Assembly (NCBI GenBank): GCA_033239125.1
Contig: BSWB01000005.1
Coordinates: 97,649,994 to 97,713,993, forward strand
DNA: 64,000 nucleotides
From: Fagopyrum homotropicum
Taxonomy: Eukaryota; Streptophyta; Magnoliopsida; Caryophyllales; Polygonaceae
Reading direction: 5' to 3'
The number at the start of each line of letters is the position of its first letter. Position 1 is the first letter of the stretch. Below are positions 54,473-64,000 of this stretch, piece after piece. A program made the translations under genes and the position numbers. Below the pieces are notes generated by a model. The model made no database searches. It saw only the letters and a program-made list of their open reading frames with translations, and had not been told where the DNA came from.

Positions 54473-55399
54473 ATGCGAAGATCTCGTGGCAAGGATTTAG
54501 CTCCATTCGATCCTGAACCGGAAAAAACCCTTAGATCTAGATCCAAGAGCATTCGAATAGGGAAAGAGATGGCCGGAAGAGATCTCCAAGCTGAGTTGGA
54601 TGAGGCTTTAGAGAAAATTAGGATAAGGGATGAAGCTTTGGAGAATGAAAGGAGACTTGCCAATGAGAGGCAAGAGGCAACTAGGAGGGAGATTGAAGAG
54701 ATTAGGCAAGCTCTTGTGCAAAGAGAGCTTAATCGTCAGCAACCTCCACCTCCACCACAACCGCAACCGGAGGCGGTTAATATACGGGTTGTGCCCATTT
54801 CCATTGGAGAGCCACAAACGTTAGGGGAACGTATGGATCCGGCACAAAGAGCACACCGTCCGGGTGTGAACTTAGGAGATCCCGCAGCCCATGATTATGA
54901 ATTCCGCCCTCAAGTTCTTCAAATGATCTGGCATAATCAATTTGGAGGGATGGAAGGAGAGTCTCCTCATCAACACTTGATGAACTATGAGATCTTGATG
55001 GAGACTCTTAAACCGCCTAGATTGGAGAGCAACAACCATAAGCTTAGGGCTTTCTCCTTTTCACTTAAGGATAAGGCCTTAGCTTGGTATCAATCTATTC
55101 CACAAGGGCGAGTGAGTACTTGGGAGGAGATGACAACCGAGTTTTTGACTAAGTTCTTCCCACCTTCCAAGACTACCGAGCTAAGAGGGAAGATCAATGT
55201 CTTCGTGATGAAGGATAGAGAGAGTTTATTCAAGTCTTGGGAGAGGTTCAAAGACCTTCTCCTAGATTGTCCACACCATGGTATACCGAAAATTGAGCTA
55301 TTGGAGATCTACTTCAAAGGACTTGATGAAGATAGCCAATTCAAGCTCCAATCTCTTTCCGGTGGGACTTTCATGGAAAAGCATGTAGATGAAGCTTGA
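54473..55399 (+). CDS. Element C gag, N-terminal part
   Basis: I choose the ATG at 54473 (MRRSRGKDLAPFDPEPEKTL) because this start matches gag of element Y; the frame is open further upstream but unsupported. The product has 308 residues: a basic start, a long charged coiled coil (about 25-85), a short Pro/Gln stretch, the conserved GVNLGDPAAHDYEFRPQ block, and a capsid-like region (about 190-300; LKDKALAWYQSIPQG, ELRGKINVFV). It ends at a TGA (55397-55399) that lies inside what is a continuous frame in the downstream segment, so the stop is probably a point mutation. Confidence 0.92.
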   Translation: MRRSRGKDLAPFDPEPEKTLRSRSKSIRIGKEMAGRDLQAELDEALEKIRIRDEALENERRLANERQEATRREIEEIRQALVQRELNRQQPPPPPQPQPEAVNIRVVPISIGEPQTLGERMDPAQRAHRPGVNLGDPAAHDYEFRPQVLQMIWHNQFGGMEGESPHQHLMNYEILMETLKPPRLESNNHKLRAFSFSLKDKALAWYQSIPQGRVSTWEEMTTEFLTKFFPPSKTTELRGKINVFVMKDRESLFKSWERFKDLLLDCPHHGIPKIELLEIYFKGLDEDSQFKLQSLSGGTFMEKHVDEA

Positions 55400-57160
55400 G
55401 AGTTTGTAGAGAAACAAGCTTTAGTGATTGAGAAGTACTCCCATAGGAAGAGTGAAGGGAGAAAGGCGGGAGCATATGAGGTGAGTGAAGTCACCATGAG
55501 CAACTTCAAGCTTGATGCCATCAACAACGAGCTAAAGTCTTTGAGGGAGTTGTGTGCTACAACTTTGAAGAACCAAGCAACCCCTCAAGCTCAAGTGCAA
55601 GCTAACTTGTCTTCCAAGGAGGAAGATGTGAACTACATGGGAAGGGGCAATTACAACAACTATCAAGGCCCAAGGAACTTCAACAACAACCGGCAATTCA
55701 ACAATTACCGGCCCAACCATAACCATCCCGGGTTTTCCTATTCTAACCCGGATGGAGCCTTGAACCCTCCCGCTTCCACAAGCGCAGCTCCACCACCAAA
55801 GGCTTCACAAGAACCTCCACCCGGATTTACTCAACCTCCAAAGGATAGGACCGAGATGATGTTTGAGCAATTGCTTGGAAGGTTGAGTGGTCTTGAGAGC
55901 ACCGTGACTTCTATTTCTAAGGCTCAAAAGGTGTTGGAAGCACAAGTGTTCCAAAAGGCGGGTGAAGCTCATAGAGATCCGGGAAAGCTTCCTGGAAGAA
56001 CCGAAGACAACCTAAGAGGCCAAGTGTTGGCCATTATAACGAGGAGTGGGTTGAGTATGAAGGATCCTTTGCCCAAGGAAAATGCTAAGGGAAAGCAAGT
56101 AGTGGTAGAGGAAGAGATATTGCAAGAAGATGGAGGCAAGAGCAAGGATGTTGAGCCAACATATGTGGCACCGCCTCCATACAAGCCACCACTACCTTTC
56201 CCACAATCACGAGCAAGAGCTCGCTTGGACAAGCACTTTGGTAAATTCCTTGAACTTATGTCTAAATTGCATATTAACATTCCGTTCATGGATGCTACCT
56301 TAGGTATGCCGGCATATGGCAAGTTCTTGAAGGAAATACTCTCCAATAAAAGGAAATTGGAGGAGTATGGGGAAGTAAGAATGACGAAGAGATCCTCGGA
56401 ATTGATCCAAACAATGAAGGAGGAGATGCCTCCTAAGCTAAGAGATCCGGGATCTTTTTGTGTGCCAATCGGAGTGGGAGAAGTGAAGTACGAAGCCCTT
56501 TGTGATCTCGGGGCAAGTGTGAGCATCATACCGCTTGCACTTTGCAACAAGGTTGGGCTAGGAGAGCCTAAACCGGTCAAGATGACCCTTTACATGGCAG
56601 ACCGCTCTATTACTCATCTGGTTGAGATCTTGGAAGACATTCCGGTGCAACTAGGAAAGTTCTATGTGCCGATTGATTTTGTTGTCTTGGATATTCCGGC
56701 GGACTATCCAGTTCCCATCATCTTAGGAAGACCTTTCCTAGCTACCTCCGGATGCCTAGTGGATTGCAAGAATGGGATTCTCTCCTTCAACATTGGAGAA
56801 GAGAACATCAAGTTCAAGTTGTCCACAATGATGAAAGGGCCAACGCTTGATGAGGATGTATTCAACATAGTCGAGCAAGAGGAGTCTAGAGAAGTTGTGA
56901 GCTCGATCTTGATCAAGGACCCCTTGGAGAAGGTTCTTAGCTTAAGTTTGATGGAGGAAGGTGTTGAGGAGGCTTGCAATGAAGAAATCAAGGCCTTGGA
57001 AGAACTAGGAAAGGAGACAAGAGTGGAATTTGAGGTTCACGAAAGCATGTTCAGCAACTGTAGGAACCACGGGTGTGGAGTGTGTTCCACGGCCGTAGAA
57101 CTCTCTGGAAAGCTCCAACGAGCAAGCTTGGCAACTTCCACAGCCGTGGATGTGCCATGA
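55400..57160 (+). pseudogene. Element C gag C-terminal part and aspartic protease
   Basis: It continues the gag frame after the TGA, without shift. The first part is gag tail (EFVEKQALVIEKYSHRKSEG), then an Asn-rich stretch (about 55640-55740) and a Pro-rich stretch. I see no CCHC knuckle. The protease carries the active site CDLGASVSIIPLA (56497-56535) and the block VPIILGRPFLATSG (56710-56755). The end of the frame (57060-57160) is coded through CCACGGCCGTGG-type words and stops at a TGA (57158-57160). An internal ATG at 55424 could start a separate product, but this is speculative. Confidence 0.9.
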
Positions 57161-60100
57161 TCCGTGGATCCAACCGTGGTTTCCCCAGAAGCAGCTCTTG
57201 GTGATGATCAAACTTCAAGGAGCCTTGGAGGGTCTTCATTTGCTTTGGATTCATCTCAACCAACGTTATTTGGATCGTCTCCACTCGACAAAGGTCCTCC
57301 TAAACTTGAACTCAAACCCCTCCCCTCTCATTTGAAGTATGCTTTTCTTGGTGATAATTCTACATATCCGGTGATTGTGAATGCATGCTTGAATGATGAT
57401 GAACATGCTAAGTTATTGCATGAGCTAAAATTGCATAGGAAAGCCATTGGCTATACTATTGATGATTTAGTTGGCATAAAACCCTCTTTGTGCATGCATA
57501 AGATATTGATGAAAGATAACCATAAACCCTCTATTGAACATCAAAGAAGATTGAATCCTATAATGAAAGAGGTAGTCAAGAAAGAGATCATTAAGTTGCT
57601 AGATGCGGGAAACATCTACCCTATTTCGGATATTAAGTGGGTTAGTCCCGTTCATGTAGTTCCTAAGAAGGGTGGGATGACCGTAGTGACTAATGAAAAC
57701 AATGAACTAATCCCAACTAGGACGGTTACGGGATGGAGGATGTGTATTGACTATAGGAAGTTGAACATGGCCTCTAGGAAAGATCACTTCCCCCTCCCTT
57801 TCATTGACCAAATGCTAGAAAGATTAGCTCAACATTCTCACTTTTGCTACCTAGATGGCTATAGTGGATTCTTCCAAATCCCTATCCACCCCGATGACCA
57901 AGAGAAAACCACATTTACATGTCCATGGGGAACTTTTGCATATAGGAGAATGCCATTTGGGTTGTGTAATGCACCCGTCACCTTCCAAAGGTGTATGATG
58001 GCTATCTTTTCGGAATACATTGAGAATATCATGGAAGTGTTTATGGATGACTTTTCTGTTTATGGATCTTCCTTTGATAATTGCTTAGCCAACTTGTCAT
58101 TAGTATTGAAAAGATGTGAGGAGACAAATCTTGTCTTAAATTGGGAAAAATGCCACTTCATGGTAAGTGAAGGTATTGTGTTGGGACACTTGGTGTCCAA
58201 CCGTGGCATTGAGGTTGATAGGGCCAAGATTGAAACGATAGAGAGGTTGCCACCACCTACCTCGGTGAAGGGGGTAAGGAGTTTCTTAGGGCATGCCGGT
58301 TTTTACCGGAGGTTTATTAAAGACTTCTCTAAAATTTCGAAGCCCCTTACTAACCTACTAATGAAGGATGTTGAGTTTGTTTTCTCCAAGGATTGCCTTG
58401 AGGCTTTTTGTAGGTTGAAGAACGCTTTGATCTCCGCACCTATCATGCAACCTCCGGATTGGAGTCTACCGTTTGAGATCATGTGTGATGCAAGTGATGT
58501 AGCCGTTGGGGCTATTTTGGGGCAAAGGAAAGATGGGAGCACACACGCCATTTATTATGCTAGCAAGACGCTAGATGATGCCCAACTCAATTATGCTACC
58601 ACCGAGAAAGAATTGCTAGCGGTTGTGTATGCATTTGAGAAGTTCCGCTCATATCTTGTTGGAGCGAAGGTCATAGTGTATACGGATCATGCTGCGATCC
58701 GTTATCTACTTACCAAGAAGGATACCAAGCCTAGGTTGATTCGGTGGATCCTTCTTCTTCAAGAGTTTGATTTGGAAATCCGGGACAAGAAGGGGTCCGA
58801 GAACTCTGTGGCGGATCACCTTAGTAGACTCCCACCATTGGAGCTTGAGAGAGATGACATCCCGATTGATGACTCATTCCGGGATGAGCAATTGCAAATG
58901 GTGGAGGAGTGCTTGTTCCAAGTGTCTAGAGGAAGTGAGCCATGGTATGCCGACATTGTGAACTATCTTGTGTGTGAGGAAGTGCCTCCCGGATTGACAT
59001 ATGCCCAAAGAAAGAAGTTCTTCAAAGATGTGAGGCACTACTATTGGAGTGAACCACTTTTGTTCAAGAGAGGGCCGGATGGAATGTTTAGAAGATGCAT
59101 ACCGGAGGATGAGGTGGAGAGTGTGATCCGCCATTGTCACTCCTTGCCATGTGGGGGGCATGCTAGCTCACACAAGACATGTGCAAAGGTGTTGCAATTG
59201 GGCTTCTTTTGGCCAAGTTTGTTCAAGGATGTGCAAGGCTTTGTGGTAGCTTGTGATGCTTGTCAAAGGACGGGCAACATCTCAAGGAGGAATGAGATGC
59301 CCTTGAACAACATACAAGAAGTGGAAATATTTGATGTGTGGGGCGTGGACTTCATGGGACCATTCCCTTCTTCTTGTGGCAACCTCTACATCCTATTGGC
59401 GGTTGATTATGTTTCGAGATGGGTGGAGGCAATCGCCTCTCCTACAAATGATGCCAAGGTGGTGGTGCGGTTCTTCGACCGAGTGATCTTTCCTAGGTTT
59501 GGAACACCAAGGGTGATCATAAGTGATGGAGGGAAGCATTTCACTAATAGGAACTTTGGGGCACTTTTGGCTAAGTATGGGGTGACTCATAAGGTGGCAA
59601 CACCTTACCATCCCCAAACTAGTGGCCAAGTGGAGATCTCCAACCGGGAGATAAAGGGAATTCTTGAGAAGACGGTCTCTAGGACACGAAAGGATTGGGA
59701 TATGAAGCTCGATGATGCCTTGTGGGCATATAGAACCGCTTTCAAGACACCAATTGGCACCACTCCTTACAAGTTAGTCTATGGCAAATCTTGCCACCTT
59801 TCGGTGGAGATGGAGCATAGAGCTTATTGGGCCATTAAGTGGCTAAATTTTGACCTCGAGGAGGCCGGAGAGAAGAGGTTGCTTGACATGAATGCTCTTG
59901 AAGAGATCCGGTTGGATGCCTATGAGAATGCCCGGATCTACAAGGAAAGGACCAAACGGTGGCATGACAAGCGCCTCATTCCGAAGGAGTTGAGAGAAGG
60001 CAATCTTGTCCTTCTTTTCAACTCAAGGCTGCGGCTCTTCCCCGGAAAGCTAAAATCAAGATGGACCGGGCCATATGTGGTGAAGAAGATCTTCCCCCAT

Positions 60101-60217
60101 GGAGCTATTGAGATAGGAGGGGAGCATTGTGGAGATTTCAAGGTGAACGGGCACCGGTTGAAGAAGTATATCCCGGGAGCTCCGGTGGATATGATTGCCC
60201 CACTTCACCTAGAATGA
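57161..60217 (+). CDS. Element C pol: RT, RNase H, integrase
   Basis: This frame of just over 1000 codons is intact and in the same frame as gag-protease. Reverse transcriptase runs from about 57560 to 58300, with RMCIDYRKLN (57738), RMPFGLCNAPVTFQRC and the catalytic VFMDDFSVYG (58038). RNase H (about 58460-58830) has MCDASDVAVGAILG, TTEKELLAVVYAFEKF and YTDHAAIRYLL. The integrase has an H-H-C-C finger (HCHSLPCGGHASSHKTC to CDACQ, 59135-59265), a DDE core (GVDFMGPFP, SDGGKHF, SGQVEISNRE; Asp at 59348 and 59524, Glu at about 59632) and a C-terminal region ending FKVNGHRLKKYI. No chromodomain, as expected for Athila. All catalytic residues I can check are present. Confidence 0.95.
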   Translation, partial: SVDPTVVSPEAALGDDQTSRSLGGSSFALDSSQPTLFGSSPLDKGPPKLELKPLPSHLKYAFLGDNSTYPVIVNACLNDDEHAKLLHELKLHRKAIGYTIDDLVGIKPSLCMHKILMKDNHKPSIEHQRRLNPIMKEVVKKEIIKLLDAGNIYPISDIKWVSPVHVVPKKGGMTVVTNENNELIPTRTVTGWRMCIDYRKLNMASRKDHFPLPFIDQMLERLAQHSHFCYLDGYSGFFQIPIHPDDQEKTTFTCPWGTFAYRRMPFGLCNAPVTFQRCMMAIFSEYIENIMEVFMDDFSVYGSSFDNCLANLSLVLKRCEETNLVLNWEKCHFMVSEGIVLGHLVSNRGIEVDRAKIETIERLPPPTSVKGVRSFLGHAGFYRRFIKDFSKISKPLTNLLMKDVEFVFSKDCLEAFCRLKNALISAPIMQPPDWSLPFEIMCDASDVAVGAILGQRKDGSTHAIYYASKTLDDAQLNYATTEKELLAVVYAFEKFRSYLVGAKVIVYTDHAAIRYLLTKKDTKPRLIRWILLLQEFDLEIRDKKGSENSVADHLSRLPPLELERDDIPIDDSFRDEQLQMVEECLFQVSRGSEPWYADIVNYLVCEEVPPGLTYAQRKKFFKDVRHYYWSEPLLFKRGPDGMFRRCIPEDEVESVIRHCHSLPCGGHASSHKTCAKVLQLGFFWPSLFKDVQGFVVACDACQRTGNISRRNEMPLNNIQEVEIFDVWGVDFMGPFPSSCGNLYILLAVDYVSRWVEAIASPTNDAKVVVRFFDRVIFPRFGTPRVIISDGGKHFTNRNFGALLAKYGVTHKVATPYHPQTSGQVEISNREIKGILEKTVSRTRKDWDMKLDDALWAYRTAFKTPIGTTPYKLVYGKSCHLSVEMEHRAYWAIKWLNFDLEEAGEKRLLDMNALEEIRLDAYENARIYKERTKRWHDKRLIPKELREGNLVLLFNSRLRLFPGKLKSRWTGPYVVKKIFPHGAIEIGGEHCGDFKVNGHRLKKYIPGAPVDMIAPLHLE

Positions 60218-61847
60218 GACGCCCCCGAGTTTGGTCAAGCTAATGACCTTAAAGAAGCGCTTGGTGGGAGGCAACCCATTGGTAACGTTTTCCCTTTTTC
60301 GTTTTGTTTTTGTTTTTGATTTTTCTGTTTTTGTGTGTATTTGGTGTGTTTTGTGTGTGTGCTAGAATCTTGGTAGCATTGGAACCCTTGCATGGCATAT
60401 GGATGAACCCCTCATCAATTATGGGTGGAGCGGACGCGGAACTTGGACGGCTAGCGGTGCCTAGCGCGGGTCCCGACGCCTTGATGAACACTTTGAGCTC
60501 TCTACCATTGTTGATAGGATCATCCACCATCAACCCACTTGAGTAATCCCAAATACCAAAGCAAACCATTTTTACATTGTGAGAACCCTCTTTCACTCTT
60601 CTTTACTTGAATGCCACATTGGGGACAATGTGTTTCTAAGTATGGGGTGGGGTTCGCATGATCTTTTGCATGATTAGCATTTAGGGTAGTTTAATATTAT
60701 CACATGTCTTGCATTGTATATACTCATTACGAAAAATCCAAAAATTCAGAAAATTTACAAAAAATTTGTGCTTTCTAGGCTTGGACATGACCCTAATGAT
60801 GAATCTTGTCTTGTGGATTGGCTATGGATGGCCTTATGTGTTAAATTGATGAATAGCATATGTGGACCTGAAGTACTTCTCTTGAATCCCATGAATGATT
60901 TGTGATCATGATGCTTGCCTAGAATGGATTGAGTATTGAAAGTCGAAATTACATACTAGTTCTTGCACACCATCTAGGAATGAATGAGGCGATTCATCTT
61001 TCTCTACTTCTCATCTTGATCATGATGTTTGAGCACCTCAATTGATATAAATTTTACCTCTTTTGACCCATCCGGGAATAGGAGCATGTTAGTGTGTTGA
61101 TGTGTGTAAAAAGCAAGTGTGGGGTGAAGATGTTGATGAGAGAATGTCATGAATAAAATGCTAAAATTGTTGTGAAAGTGTAGACAAAAATATAGGTTTG
61201 GGGACGTTGGTTTAAATGACAAGTAACTCGGCACCATTCACATAATCGGGTGTTTGTGCCTTGCCAAAGTCAAATAAACCAATAGTCCTAATGAGCTTTG
61301 GTATGTGTGCCCGGTGTGGATGCACCTCGAAAAATAGAAAAACCCGAGGACGGCTAATCACCAAGGTTTCGGCTTTTGTACACCAATGCCATTGTCTCAA
61401 AAATAAGTGAAAGAAAAGATAGAGAAAATATACACTTGTGGGAAGTTGATCGAGGACAAAATTGTGGAGTTAGTTCCATTCCCGGATTAGCATCACATAG
61501 CCTAGAAAAATCCCCACCTAATCACAACGTTTCTTGGCCTTTTATTTCACAAGACCTTATGACCTATTTGCATGTTTGTAAGACTTAGTAATCTAGATTG
61601 GATATGCTCTTGATCATCTTGACTTCTTCATTTTTACATTTCATGCATGTTTTCGAGATAAGTACAATTGTCTTTCCGTGTCCTCATTTATTCGATACAT
61701 GATTGCTATCCATTGCCATGAAACATGATTATGAAGGTGATCCAATATTAGAAGCACAACTCCAAAAAGATTTTACCATTTTTCTGCATACATAAATCAT
61801 GTCATCTCTTAGTCTATAGTTGGGAGATTGCTCGGGGACGAGCAAAC
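60218..61847 (+). other. 3' non-coding region of element C
   Basis: No env-like or ORF1-like gene is present. Purine-rich blocks resembling the true purine tract occur at about 60636 (AAGTATGGGGTGGGG) and 61111 (AAGTGTGGGGTG). The block near 61222 (ACTCGGCACCATTCACATAA) is shared with element B. Confidence 0.75.
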
Positions 61848-61866
61848 CTTAAGTATGGGGTAGTTT
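61848..61866 (+). promoter_or_regulatory. Polypurine tract of element C
   Basis: CTTAAGTATGGGGTAGTTT directly precedes the 3' LTR start TGATAACA. Confidence 0.85.
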
Positions 61867-63687
61867 TGATAACACGATTTATGACTTAGCGTAAGGTAAT
61901 CATTTAGATAGATTTCTCACTCATTCATGCATGGTTTAGCACTAGTTCACGACGTTTGCACTCAATTCACGTATTTTGTCGAGATAGACGTCTACACGGA
62001 CTTTTGCATTGCTTTGTAGGTATTTTGGGAGATTTAGGAGCTTAATCGATACGTTTGAGGATCGTTCATCAAGATGACACACCCTCGGACTCATTAGGAT
62101 GCAAGCTAGAGGCTAAGGAGGACTCATGGAACCTTGTTAACACAAGCCATGCACCAAATCATAGCTTAATGATCCAACGCAAAGCTGAAGCACCAAACCA
62201 CGGTCACTGAAGGTCCACGGCCATGGAACCAACCGTGGTTTTTGCCAGACGGTTGTGACAGCTGTGCCACGATCTCATGGCTCACTCTAGCAAGGTTGTA
62301 GTATAAAAGTGGTCCTGCAAGGCTGAGAGGAGGCATCTATCATCATCCAATCAAATCCACATTCTCTCCCACACTCTCAACAAGAAGATTCTCTTGGGAG
62401 AAGCTACCATTGAAGGAGGAAGAAGAGCTCCATTGGAGAGGAAGGAGAAGAACACACCATTGCTAGCACTTGATAGGTTTTGTAGTGAAGAATTTCGGAA
62501 TCGTTTTCTAGGGTTGTAAGAATCGATTAAACCTTCTTTTGGAAGGGTTGTGAGTCTTTCTAAATCTTAATTTCAGCTTGGTTTTGTTTGCTTCACTTGT
62601 TCATCTCTTTCTTTTCATTATCTTGCAAATGGAAGCCATGATTTTATGCTTGATGATTTCGATTGTTATGATGCATGTTGTAGGCTAAATAGATGCGATT
62701 CTAGGGTAAGGAAAGGATGGTTATGGCTAAGACTATGATAGGATGAACTTAGATTTTCCCTTGGATGACTTGTTTGCTTGAACGAAGCCCCTGTTGAAGT
62801 CCATGGTTAGTTCTTGCCCTTCCACGGCCGTGGAAGTGGTAGAACAAACCCTGGTTTCCCTGGTTCGATGGATTCAAGTACTATATTGTTAGAATGTTGA
62901 AATCCTAGTGTTTGTTGAGTTAAATCTACCCTAGGGTGACCTAGTGTTAGCAACTAAGTGTTATAAGAGACCTACCCGGTGATTCTTACTCTTAGATTTC
63001 AAGGATGACAAACTCTAGGTAGTGGTGAGCCTCATAAGCCGCCATTGGACTAAGTGTGCTAGGATAGTTGTTTAGGACTAACCCTTTCGAGACTTACCCA
63101 GTGAGGATAGGTTAGATCCCTAGGTAATAATCCGGTTTGTATAGAATTTCATCCCTTAGGCTCTTTGAGACTTACCCGGTGATGAGACCTTAGGAACGGA
63201 CTAGTGGACCATGAGACCTACCCGGTGATTGATCCCAATCTAGAAACACTCACTCCCAACATATCATAGTTAATCTGAGGAACGATTAGATAGCTTGAGT
63301 CCTATGCCATAACCGGAATTTCCAACCCCTAGAATCCGCTTTTCTCTCTTTGATCTCGTATCTCGTTTTAGCTTGTTTGTCCGTGTTAATTTGTTAGCTT
63401 AGTTGATTGCTTATTTCGCATGATTTGTGATCCTTGATTGATCACCGAAAAACCCATCAAAAACATTGAGATTTTCATTTCTTCGTTTCTTTCCCTTTTC
63501 CTTAACCTAGATCTTCACTAAACTTAATCACTAATCGAATCAATCTCACCTTAGTCTTTGTGTTCGACCTCCGAATACTATCCCTACTACAAATGTCCCG
63601 TACACTGCGGTTTCGCTAAGAGTTAGGAGAAATATAACGAGTTTATAAATTTAAAGCTTATTGCGTGCACACGTTCTTAGCGTAACA
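61867..63687 (+). mobile_element. 3' LTR of element C
   Basis: It is the same length as the 5' LTR, with about 27 substitutions by eye. Several differences fall in the CCACGGCCGTGG words, and most of the 27 are transitions. Confidence 0.94.
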
Positions 63688-64000
63688 TCCGCATCTTGCT
63701 CAATGTTGCGTATCGCCTTCTTCAAACTGTTTGCCTTCTTAACGGGAAAATACTTCTCCAAGAAGGCCTTGTGAAGATTTTCCCACGTGTCGATCCTTCC
63801 GGACGAAAGATGGTAGTACCAATCATCCGCCACATCCTTGAGGGTGAAGCCAAAATCCCTCATTTTGATTTGCTCCTTGATGACGTTTGCCAGCTTCATG
63901 CTCATTCAAACGGTGTGGAACTTCCTTAAGTGCTAGATAGGATCTTCTCTGCTCAGCCCATGCAAGGATGGGAGCAAGTGAATCAATCCCGGCTTGAGCT
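63688..64000 (-). pseudogene. X-prime gag, capsid-like part
   Basis: Sequence after the right target duplication of C reads, on the minus strand, KLANVIKEQIKMRDFGFTLK, DVADDWYYHLSSGRIDTWEN and FLEKYFPVKKANSLKKAIRN. It continues without a gap (apart from the duplication) into the gag segment left of C at 52506. The N-terminus, primer site and 5' LTR of X-prime lie beyond the window. Confidence 0.88.

Larger units (their letters stand above)
52512..63687 (+). mobile_element. Nearly intact Athila-lineage LTR retrotransposon C
   Basis: This 11,176-bp element has two LTRs of exactly equal length (1821 bp), a tRNA-Asp-type primer site, gag, protease, RT, RNase H and integrase in one continuous frame, a 1.6-kb 3' non-coding region, a purine tract and a perfect 5-bp target duplication. 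By eye I count about 27 differences between the LTRs (about 1.5%), all substitutions, so insertion was recent. The only coding lesions I see are two in-frame TGA codons. No third (env-like or ORF1) gene is present. It is inserted in the gag gene of X-prime in the opposite orientation. Confidence 0.95.

Noticed and set aside
61376..61588. 70-codon frame in the 3' region of C as an env-like gene
   Set aside because: Too short, with no signal peptide or membrane segment and no similarity to ORF1-like proteins in the window.

Overview
The window is repeat-dense nuclear DNA from a flowering plant, most likely a eudicot (species not resolved). It holds plant-type LTR retrotransposons (Ty1/copia SIRE-like, Ty3/gypsy Athila-like and Tekay chromoviruses), an L1-type LINE and a CACTA DNA transposon with intron-containing pieces of plant genes. 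I support only one ordinary host gene, a small protein on the minus strand (13423-13920) resembling the C-terminal region of plant INDETERMINATE-domain proteins without their zinc fingers.

Layout, left to right. 1-3520: 3' half of a SIRE-like copia element (RNase H end, broken third ORF, polypurine tract, LTR). 3521-6530: 3' end of a decayed gypsy element, split by a minus-strand SIRE-type LTR. 6530-16400: mostly non-coding, with a palindromic repeat complex (7848-8050), a LINE (11170-12345), the host gene, and a repeat-rich leader-like segment (15150-16409). 16410-18615: an LTR-like segment, then a decayed Tekay integrase ('T3'). 18616-20990: LTR, primer-binding site and gag of an Athila-like element ('Y', plus strand), fused head-on to an Athila-like element 'X' (minus strand; gag-protease 20990-22970, 5' LTR 23051-29863). 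A 5.3-kb CACTA element sits inside the X LTR. 29864-32067: decayed Tekay gag-RT ('T2'). 32068 to beyond 64000: a large minus-strand X-family element (X-prime) split by other insertions: a Tekay element T1 (33667-43636, target duplication TTACT), an Athila-like element B (44871 to about 51320, itself carrying an X-type solo LTR with target duplication CAATC) and a young, nearly intact Athila element C (52512-63687, target duplication TCCGC, two LTRs of 1821 bp each).

Relative ages can be read from the nesting: T2 and T3 are oldest; X and X-prime landed in T2; CACTA, T1, B and C landed in X or X-prime; the X-type solo LTR landed in B. The retroelement genes follow the usual gag, protease, reverse transcriptase, RNase H, integrase order. 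Only C looks close to intact.

The most unusual structure is not a gene. Three diverged Athila-like LTRs (Y, B and C) each carry four copies of a box close to GAGACTTACCCGGTGAT with nearly the same spacing (about 115, 80 and 46 bp) in what should be the transcribed leader. Separately, each LTR-retrotransposon family here carries its own clustered GC-rich palindromic 'word'. The CACTA element has assembled fragments of at least three host genes, and T1 has two LTRs with unrelated U3 ends although its target duplication is intact.
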